This document shows positions 6,018 through 10,656 of a DNA stretch of 10,656 bases, in pieces. The notes below the pieces were generated by a model. The model saw only the letters and a program-made list of their open reading frames with translations, was not told the DNA's origin and searched no databases. Source of the DNA: Thalassotalea_E sp964620605 (lineage in GTDB: Bacteria; Pseudomonadota; Gammaproteobacteria; Enterobacterales; Alteromonadaceae); assembly GCA_964620605.1 (NCBI GenBank), contig CAZUHQ010000128.1, positions 1 to 10,656 of the forward strand. The letters run 5' to 3'. Made by a program: the position numbers and the translations under genes. Within the stretch, counting starts at the first letter, position 1. Each line of letters opens with the position of its first letter.

Positions 6018-6103
6018 TCCGATCTTTGCTTTGCCGCGAATTAAAGTGTCTATTTTATCAACAACGTTTATCAGACTTATTTCCGTATTAAGCCAAACAA
6101 AGG

Positions 6104-6116
6104 TATAATGCGCGCC
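6104..6116 (+). promoter_or_regulatory. Probable purEK promoter: -10 TATAAT with GC-rich discriminator
   Basis: A perfect TATAAT (6104-6109) is followed by GCGCGCC (6110-6116). The -35 region at about 6081-6086 (TTCCGT) is weak. The expected start at about 6116 gives a leader of about 60 bases. The arrangement resembles the tsaC promoter and suggests growth-rate or stringent control (inference). Confidence 0.6.
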
Positions 6117-6175
6117 TTATTTTATTGCGACAATATAGCAGTGCTTTAGCCAACTAATTATCAAGGTGAAAAATC

Positions 6176-6658
6176 ATGAAAGTGGGTATTATCATGGGGT
6201 CAAAATCTGATTGGCCGACAATGCAACACGCAGCAGAAATGCTAGATTCATTAAATGTTCCATATGAAACAAAAGTTGTTTCCGCCCACAGAACACCTCA
6301 CCTGTTAGCTGAATATGCAGAAAGTGCAAAAGAGCGTGGTTTAAAAGTCATTATCGCTGGTGCGGGTGGTGCAGCGCATTTACCAGGCATGACGGCAGCA
6401 TTTACTGCATTACCAGTATTAGGTGTTCCTGTGCAATCAAAAGCCTTAAGTGGTCAGGATTCATTATTATCTATTGTACAAATGCCTAAGGGTATTGCCG
6501 TAGGTACATTAGCGATAGGTACCGCTGGTGCTGCAAATGCAGGATTACTTGCAGCGCAAATTTTAGCGACTCACGATGAAGCTATTATGGCAAATATCGA
6601 AGCATTCAGAGCTGAGCAAACCAATAATATATTAAGCAATCCGAACCCAACAGAATAG
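6176..6658 (+). CDS. purE: N5-carboxyaminoimidazole ribonucleotide mutase
   Basis: PurE (class I) isomerises N5-CAIR to CAIR in de novo purine synthesis, downstream of PurK. The protein has 160 residues, the normal size, and family members form cytoplasmic octamers. Key elements are MGSKSDWPTM (7-16) with S9 and D12, SAHRTP (36-41) with the catalytic H38, and the glycine-rich loop AGAGGAAHLPGM followed by LPVLGVPV and LSGQDSLLSIVQMP. The ATG is preceded by a good ribosome site (AAGGTGA, 6163-6169). purK follows after 11 bases, forming the classical purEK operon. Presence of the PurK partner identifies this as the class I mutase rather than the AIR carboxylase form. Confidence 0.98.
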   Translation: MKVGIIMGSKSDWPTMQHAAEMLDSLNVPYETKVVSAHRTPHLLAEYAESAKERGLKVIIAGAGGAAHLPGMTAAFTALPVLGVPVQSKALSGQDSLLSIVQMPKGIAVGTLAIGTAGAANAGLLAAQILATHDEAIMANIEAFRAEQTNNILSNPNPTE

Positions 6659-6669
6659 GCAAATCATCC

Positions 6670-7830
6670 ATGAAAAAAGTCTTGGTATTAGGTGCCGGCC
6701 AGCTAGCCCGTATGATGGACTTAGCCGGTTCACCACTCAACATGGATGTAAAAGCCTTCGATGTTCGCACTAATAAGGTAGTTCACCCGGTTGCACCGGA
6801 ACATATTTACGGCAATTTAGCTGAGGGCATCGCAGAAGCTGAAGTAATCACCGCAGAATTTGAACATGTCGCTCACGATATCCTTGAACAATGTGAACAA
6901 TCAAATAAGTTAAAACCAACTAGCCAGGCTATTAAAATTGGCGGTGACCGTCGATTAGAAAAAGCATTGCTGCGCAAGTGTAATGTTGCTAATGCCAAAC
7001 ATTACGTTATCGAAACTCGGAAAGATTTTGAGCAAGCATTAACAGAGTTAACTCTGCCTGTCATTTTTAAAAGTGCACTAGAAGGCTATGACGGCAAAGG
7101 CCAATGGCGCATGAAATCGATAGAGCAGGCAGATGATATCTGGCAAGATATGGCTGATTTTATTGCACAAGCTAACTCGTCGGTTCCTCAGGGCATAGTT
7201 GCTGAACAAATGGTACCATTTGATCGTGAAGTATCTCTTGTTGGCGCCCGTAATACACTGGGTGAAATCGCGGTTTACCCATTAACTGAGAATCATCACG
7301 CTGGCGGTATATTAAGTGTCTCAATTGCTGCACCTGTTGAGCAAGAACTACAAACTCAAGCGGCAAGTGTATTTAAGGCGTTAACGGAAACGTTGAATTA
7401 CGTCGGTGTATTAGCTATTGAATTTTTCCAAGTAGGTGATCGATTACTGGTCAATGAAATTGCACCGAGAGTCCATAACTCAGGCCACTGGACTCAGCAA
7501 GGTGCTGATACTTGCCAATTTGAAAATCACTTACGTGCTATTTGTGGGTTACCACTTGGCAGCACAGAGTTAGTTCGACCTACAGCTATGGTTAATATTT
7601 TAGGTGAAGACTCTGTACCGAATGAGGCACTGGCAATTCCTAGCCTAAGTATCCACTGGTACGATAAAGAAAAACGTACTGGTCGTAAAATGGGACATAT
7701 TAACTTATGCGGTAAAGATGAATTGGAATTAGCACAGCGATTAAATCAGTTAGCCGCTATTTTATCTACCGAAGCTTTCCCTGATTTAGCAAGTTTTGCA
7801 GCTAGGTATCAAGAACGAGTCACTCAGTAA
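6670..7830 (+). CDS. purK: N5-carboxyaminoimidazole ribonucleotide synthetase
   Basis: PurK uses ATP and bicarbonate to carboxylate AIR to N5-CAIR, feeding PurE. It has 386 residues with the ATP-grasp fold. The N-terminal domain begins VLGAGQLARMM (6-16) and has TAEFEHV (61-67). The ATP-binding region includes GGDRRLEKALL (91-101), the loop EGYDGKGQWR (138-147) and EQMVPFDREVSLVGAR (179-194). The metal-binding strand is LLVNEIAPRVHNSGHWT (259-275), with E263 and N270. The segment before the loop reads FKSAL rather than the commoner K-T/S-R-x-G, a modest variation. The ribosome site is weak (ATAGG about ten bases upstream), which fits coupled expression with purE. A strong terminator follows the stop. 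Confidence 0.97.
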   Translation: MKKVLVLGAGQLARMMDLAGSPLNMDVKAFDVRTNKVVHPVAPEHIYGNLAEGIAEAEVITAEFEHVAHDILEQCEQSNKLKPTSQAIKIGGDRRLEKALLRKCNVANAKHYVIETRKDFEQALTELTLPVIFKSALEGYDGKGQWRMKSIEQADDIWQDMADFIAQANSSVPQGIVAEQMVPFDREVSLVGARNTLGEIAVYPLTENHHAGGILSVSIAAPVEQELQTQAASVFKALTETLNYVGVLAIEFFQVGDRLLVNEIAPRVHNSGHWTQQGADTCQFENHLRAICGLPLGSTELVRPTAMVNILGEDSVPNEALAIPSLSIHWYDKEKRTGRKMGHINLCGKDELELAQRLNQLAAILSTEAFPDLASFAARYQERVTQ

Positions 7831-7863
7831 TCATTGCGACATTTATATTAGTTCTAAACATAA

Positions 7864-7886
7864 AAAGCGAGCATTAAGCTCGCTTT
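7864..7886. terminator. Bidirectional terminator between purK and yrdD
   Basis: AAAGCGAGC (7864-7872) pairs perfectly with GCTCGCTTT (7878-7886) around the loop ATTAA. T-rich sequence follows on the plus strand, and the A-run at 7862-7866 supplies U residues on the minus strand. It lies 33 bases after the purK stop and four bases after the yrdD stop, so it serves both convergent genes. Confidence 0.9.
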
Positions 7887-7890
7887 ATTA

Positions 7891-8448
7891 TTATTGAAAT
7901 TTACTGCATTTTTTCTGCGCACATTGTAATTTTTCTCCTGCCGCCATTTGCCTTTTGAGTAATAAAGGGAAACCACAGACATTACATTCACCCTCAACTG
8001 GTGGATGATTAACAGCAAACTTGCATTTAGGATAATTATCACAAGCATAAAAGGTTTTGCCAAAGCGACTTTGTCGTTCCACCAAATGGCCTTTTTGACA
8101 ACTTGGACATGCCACTTGCTCAATTGGCTGCGGCTGATTTTCATGCTCTATATGGTGGCAGGCCGGAAAGTTAGTACAACCGATAAACATACCATAACGT
8201 CCCTGCTTCACGGCCAATTCATGACCACACTCAGGACATTCACTGCCAGGTAATACCTTATCATCCACTTTCTGATGTTCAACAACCGGGCGAGTATATT
8301 TACACTGTGGATATGAGGCGCAGCCAAAAAATGCCCCCGCCTTACTGTGTTTAACCACTAATTCACTGCCACAATCCGGGCACACTTCATAGGCCTTTTC
8401 CAAAGCGTGTTCGTGGCGACTAAATAATTGTTCGTCTGATTTAGACAT
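7891..8448 (-). CDS. yrdD: Topoisomerase-type C4 zinc-finger protein (YrdD-like)
   Basis: This 185-residue cytoplasmic protein is made almost entirely of C4 zinc ribbons of the kind found at the C-terminus of topoisomerase I. The cysteine sets are 23/26/43/49, 71/74/91/97, 114/117/136/142 and 155/158/176/181. The first three have the typical C-x2-C ... C-x5-C form with aromatic and Gly residues before the third Cys. The fourth ends C-x4-C and is more divergent. No catalytic topoisomerase domain is present, so it is a stand-alone zinc-finger protein that probably binds single-stranded DNA; its cellular task is unknown. The E. coli homologue YrdD sits in the same neighbourhood. It is transcribed alone from a probable promoter at 8480-8485 and ends at the shared terminator. 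Confidence 0.9.
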   Translation of the reverse strand: MSKSDEQLFSRHEHALEKAYEVCPDCGSELVVKHSKAGAFFGCASYPQCKYTRPVVEHQKVDDKVLPGSECPECGHELAVKQGRYGMFIGCTNFPACHHIEHENQPQPIEQVACPSCQKGHLVERQSRFGKTFYACDNYPKCKFAVNHPPVEGECNVCGFPLLLKRQMAAGEKLQCAQKKCSKFQ

Positions 8449-8479
8449 AAGTCATTAGAGTTGAAAAAGAGTAGTGCCT

Positions 8480-8485
8480 ATTATG
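8480..8485 (-). promoter_or_regulatory. Possible -10 element of yrdD
   Basis: The minus strand reads TATGGCATAAT, an extended -10 (TGGCATAAT) about 30 bases upstream of the yrdD ATG. No good -35 is seen. The leader would be about 25 bases without a clear Shine-Dalgarno sequence. Confidence 0.42.
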
Positions 8486-8534
8486 CCATAACTCCTGTTT
8501 TCGATAATAGGTTATTTTTTCACACTCTAGCTAC

Positions 8535-8563
8535 AAAAATGACAGCAAGTTAACACTGCTGCC
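8535..8563 (-). terminator. Rho-independent terminator after smg
   Basis: On the minus strand GGCAGCA (8563-8557) pairs with TGCTGTC (8547-8541), including one G-U pair, around a nine-base loop. It is followed at once by ATTTTTGT. It lies 37 bases after the smg stop and ends the lysM-dprA-smg transcript. Confidence 0.75.
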
Positions 8564-8600
8564 ATTGATCAATTTTACAGAGCAAACCTGATTAGAGTAA

Positions 8601-9074
8601 TTAATGCAGCGGCCCTTCCTGCTCATCGAAAATTAAATCTTCCATCTGTGAATAGGCGTTTTCTTTACCGGGAACATTAAACAACACCATCAACACCACC
8701 CATTTAAGATCGTCGATTGTGAAGTATTTGGTATCTAGTTCCATTACCCTGTCGATCACCATTTCACGGGTAGTGAAATCAAGCACGTTAATTTGCTCGA
8801 GGAACATTAAAAAGCCCTGACATTCAAGGTCAAGCAGCTGTTTTTCTTCACTGGTGTAAATTCTAAATGAACGGCTTTCTGTTCGAGTAAAATACGGGTA
8901 AGCGTCGGTATCCTGCAAAGCGGCCAGCTTTTCTAACCAAGTCAGAGCTTTGTATATTTCGTCCTGGTGGAATCCTGCGCGAGTTAATTCATCAGTGAGA
9001 ACATCGTGGTCTACCATAACTTCAGCTTCACTATGAATGTAGTTTTCAAAAAGATACATCAAGATATCAAACAT
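8601..9074 (-). CDS. smg: Smg family protein (DUF494)
   Basis: Smg is a 157-residue acidic protein, the same length as E. coli Smg, and is recognised by MFDILMYLFENYIH at the N-terminus and by its position directly after dprA. The sequence looks mainly helical, with the conserved DELTRAGF and IYKALTWLEKL segments (about 27-49) and a hydrophobic WVVLMVLFNVPG near residues 135-146. It has no cysteine-based motif typical of enzymes, no signal peptide and no clear transmembrane segment. Function is not established. The ATG lies nine bases past the dprA stop, and its ribosome site TAGGGGC overlaps the dprA TAG, which points to translational coupling. Confidence 0.93.
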   Translation of the reverse strand: MFDILMYLFENYIHSEAEVMVDHDVLTDELTRAGFHQDEIYKALTWLEKLAALQDTDAYPYFTRTESRSFRIYTSEEKQLLDLECQGFLMFLEQINVLDFTTREMVIDRVMELDTKYFTIDDLKWVVLMVLFNVPGKENAYSQMEDLIFDEQEGPLH

Positions 9075-9083
9075 AATTAGCCC

Positions 9084-10241
9084 CTATTTAATTTTAAGGT
9101 AGCCTCCTGGCACCGCAGATACCAGACCTCTAAGCTCAAGCATTGTTAATCGGGTTAGCACTACATCTGTGGGTAGTTTACTCCGAGAAACCACCGTATC
9201 TACGGGGGTGATTTCATACCCCACACTAGCTAACAATGCATCGTTAAACAAGTCCTGACCACAACTTTTTTTTGACTCTTGCGTTTTCTCCTTGTTTCCG
9301 CTGTTATTTCTCTTTAAGTGTAGATCATATTCACTGTTAACGTTCATTTCTTCTATTATATCGGCCACTTCATCAACTAGTTTAGCCCCTTGTTTGATTA
9401 ACCAGTGACAACCCTTAACTTGTGGATTCTGAATATTACCTGGCACGGCAAAAACATCGCGATTTTGCTCTAACGCACAACGGGCTGTGATCAAAGAGCC
9501 ACTTTTCATTGCCGCCTCAATCACCACAACTCCCTGAGACAAACCACTAATGATACGGTTGCGCTTCGGAAAATGCCCAGCTTTTGGTGGTATACCAGGA
9601 AAAAACTCTGTGACGATAGCACCACCCGATTCAATAATTTTCTTCGCCAATGCTTTGTTTCGCGCCGGATAGATAATATCAATGCCGGTAGCAATCACGG
9701 CTATCGTCGGCAGCTGATTATCAACTACTCCTTTGTGAGCAAAGGCATCTATTCCCAAGGCTAAACCACTGGTAACGACAATGCCATTTTCACTAAGTTC
9801 TCCGGACAGTTGCATCGCAATTTCCCGGCCATGAATACTGGCATTACGGCTGCCAACAATCGCCACCTGAATATGATTTAAAATTGCCGCATTGCCTTTA
9901 ACAAACAACACTAATGGTGGATCAAATATCTGCTTTAATTGTTGAGGGTAATGAATATCAGAATAATTAACAATTTGTGCACCGGCTTGCTGACTTTGTT
10001 CAATCAGAGTTTCAATATAAGGCCAGTCAGGATAGTAAATCGCCTGATACTGTTTATTAGAAAGCTCGATCTGCTGTTGACTTGGAGTTTGTTCGAAAAG
10101 AGATTCAATGCCAAACTGTTCAACCAGAGCAAGTTTGCGCTGCACAGCTAGCCTGGGTACCAATTTAAGCGCTAACCAATAATGTACGGCTTGTCTTTGT
10201 TGGTTTGCTATTGAATCTTGATGACATTCCCTGTCAGTCAC
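9084..10241 (-). CDS. dprA: DNA-processing protein DprA (Smf)
   Basis: DprA binds incoming single-stranded DNA during natural transformation and loads RecA; it acts in the cytoplasm. The protein has 385 residues. An N-terminal helical (SAM-like) part covers about 15-75. The extended Rossmann (DprA/Smf) domain has VGSRNASIHG (129-138), SGLALGIDAFAH (158-169), GIDIIYPARN (186-195) and FPKRNRIISGLS (224-235), then GSLITARCALEQ and AVPGN. A C-terminal winged-helix domain follows a polar linker, at about 330-385 (TPVDTVVSRSKLPTDVVLTRLTML region). The start is GTG. It is favoured because AAGGAG lies seven bases upstream. It sits between a LysM-type gene (30-base gap) and smg (nine-base gap) in one direction. 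Whether this organism is naturally competent is not shown by the window. Confidence 0.96.
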   Translation of the reverse strand: MTDRECHQDSIANQQRQAVHYWLALKLVPRLAVQRKLALVEQFGIESLFEQTPSQQQIELSNKQYQAIYYPDWPYIETLIEQSQQAGAQIVNYSDIHYPQQLKQIFDPPLVLFVKGNAAILNHIQVAIVGSRNASIHGREIAMQLSGELSENGIVVTSGLALGIDAFAHKGVVDNQLPTIAVIATGIDIIYPARNKALAKKIIESGGAIVTEFFPGIPPKAGHFPKRNRIISGLSQGVVVIEAAMKSGSLITARCALEQNRDVFAVPGNIQNPQVKGCHWLIKQGAKLVDEVADIIEEMNVNSEYDLHLKRNNSGNKEKTQESKKSCGQDLFNDALLASVGYEITPVDTVVSRSKLPTDVVLTRLTMLELRGLVSAVPGGYLKIK

Positions 10242-10261
10242 CTGTTTACTCCTTAAAACAG
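10242..10261 (-). promoter_or_regulatory. dprA ribosome binding site within a small hairpin loop
   Basis: On the minus strand CTGTTT (10261-10256) can pair with AAACAG (10247-10242), leaving TAAGGAGT in the loop, and the GTG follows the stem directly. The Shine-Dalgarno sequence AAGGAG at seven bases decides the GTG start. The hairpin is short and mostly A-U, so its effect may be slight. Confidence 0.5.
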
Positions 10262-10271
10262 AATGTATTAC

Positions 10272-10656
10272 TTAGGGTGCAGAAACAATATCATCTAAAC
10301 GCAATGGTTTCTCAGAACGTAAGATCAATGCCATACTAACCTGTTCAAATGCTTTAAAAACCATTAATTTGCCAATCACTTCTTCCGGCATTTGATAATC
10401 AGAATCGGAAGCAGTTGCCAATCGGCTCCAGCGTGAGGCATCCTGAGTGTAGACTGGACCATCTTTAGTTTCTAGCACGCCAGGGCTTAGACGATTAACC
10501 GATAAAATATCTCCTTGTTTAATCCCCTGTTCAACGCCCTGATCGATAAACACAACTTCCAATTTACCGAATTCCCGATTGCCATTGGAGGATTTTATGA
10601 TTTTACCGTGAATCTCATCATTAGCTGCCTGCATGGTAAAAAATGACGGTAGCATT
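10272..10656 (-). CDS. LysM-type cell-envelope protein upstream of dprA, C-terminal part (partial)
   Basis: The last 127 or so codons of a gene that runs off the right edge are present; the ATG at 10655 is probably an internal methionine. The visible part contains IHGKIIKSS, FGKLEVVFIDQGVEQGIKQGDILSV and a closing VSMALILRSEKPLRLDDIV. This looks like the beta-rich C-terminal region of the LysM-containing proteins (about 350-400 residues) that sit before dprA in many gammaproteobacteria. The LysM repeat itself and any signal peptide would lie outside the window, so the assignment rests on this tail and on gene order. It is the most upstream visible gene of the lysM-dprA-smg series. Confidence 0.75.
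   Translation of the reverse strand, partial: MLPSFFTMQAANDEIHGKIIKSSNGNREFGKLEVVFIDQGVEQGIKQGDILSVNRLSPGVLETKDGPVYTQDASRWSRLATASDSDYQMPEEVIGKLMVFKAFEQVSMALILRSEKPLRLDDIVSAP

Larger units (their letters stand above)
5826..6175. other. 350-bp divergent intergenic region (acyl-CoA synthetase / purE) with operator-like motifs
   Basis: No gene is visible on either strand. The region must hold the promoters of both flanking genes. It contains the purE -10, two direct copies of a TGTCKACA-centred motif (5938-5955 and 6000-6017), an imperfect palindrome TTAGCCTTTGGTCTAA (5921-5936) and a perfect 12-bp palindrome AGTACTAGTACT (5852-5863). Its unusual length for this compact locus suggests that at least one of the two genes is regulated. 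No riboswitch-like structure was recognised in the purE leader. Confidence 0.6.

Noticed and set aside
6058..6073. Possible PurR box TCAACAACGTTTATCA upstream of purE
   Set aside because: Only the AACGTTT core fits the ACGCAAACGTTTGCGT consensus; the outer half-site bases and symmetry are poor. PurR control of purEK is plausible from E. coli, but the sequence does not support it well.
7854..8253. Open frames on both strands overlapping yrdD
   Set aside because: They run through the zinc-ribbon coding region in other frames, and one also crosses the terminator at 7864-7886. The cysteine pattern shows the true frame is 7891-8448 minus.
10653..10655. ATG at the right edge as the true start of the LysM-type gene
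   Set aside because: The frame is open to the edge, no upstream ribosome site can be seen, and a C-terminal tail without its LysM domain or signal peptide is not a known free-standing gene before dprA.
1..10656. An undescribed defence, mobile or biosynthetic system
   Set aside because: Every sizeable coding region fits a known housekeeping or metabolic family. There are no tandem repeat arrays, transposase or integrase genes, toxin-antitoxin pairs or clusters of unknown genes.

Overview
This window is a stretch of ordinary chromosome from a marine-type gammaproteobacterium. The gene set and order resemble the Alteromonadales, probably Colwelliaceae or a close relative (inference from protein character and gene order; no search was run). 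The order yrdA / DUF1488 / aroE / hemF / tsaC / yrdD / smg / dprA / lysM-type gene matches the conserved block that in E. coli and Shewanella lies beside an rRNA operon. The DNA is AT-rich, and no mobile element, CRISPR array, tRNA or rRNA gene is visible.

Layout, left to right. (1) Positions 1-238 are AT-rich and non-coding. At the extreme left is a minus-strand TTGACG with an A/T-rich upstream tract, which looks like the start of an rRNA-type promoter firing out of the window. (2) yrdA, a gamma-carbonic-anhydrase-like hexapeptide protein, is on the plus strand and converges with a minus-strand pair, aroE and a DUF1488 gene, that overlap at ATGA. (3) Positions 1842-2208 hold no intact gene. 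They contain a bidirectional-looking terminator, a C-terminal remnant of an OmpW-family outer-membrane protein, and an FNR-like box right beside the broken end. (4) A tight minus-strand operon follows: tsaC, hemF, dgkA. (5) A solitary minus-strand acyl-CoA synthetase has its own terminator. (6) A 350-bp divergent intergenic region holds two direct copies of a TGTCKACA-centred motif and other palindromes. (7) purE-purK is a plus-strand operon ending at a strong terminator shared with the next gene. (8) yrdD (zinc-finger protein) is on the minus strand. (9) A minus-strand series runs from a LysM-type surface protein (cut by the right edge) through dprA to smg, ending at a hairpin terminator.

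Most genes are housekeeping. They cover shikimate synthesis (aroE), tRNA t6A modification (tsaC), aerobic haem synthesis (hemF), lipid recycling (dgkA), the AIR-to-CAIR steps of purine synthesis (purK, purE), DNA uptake and recombination (dprA), and probable topoisomerase-type zinc-finger DNA binding (yrdD). The acyl-CoA synthetase and the ompW remnant are the accessory elements in this conserved block.

I found no convincing undescribed multi-gene system. The points most worth a second look are the ompW remnant fused to an FNR-like site, the repeated operator-like motifs between the acyl-CoA synthetase and purE, the similar GC-rich promoter discriminators of tsaC and purE, and the rRNA-type promoter half at the left edge.
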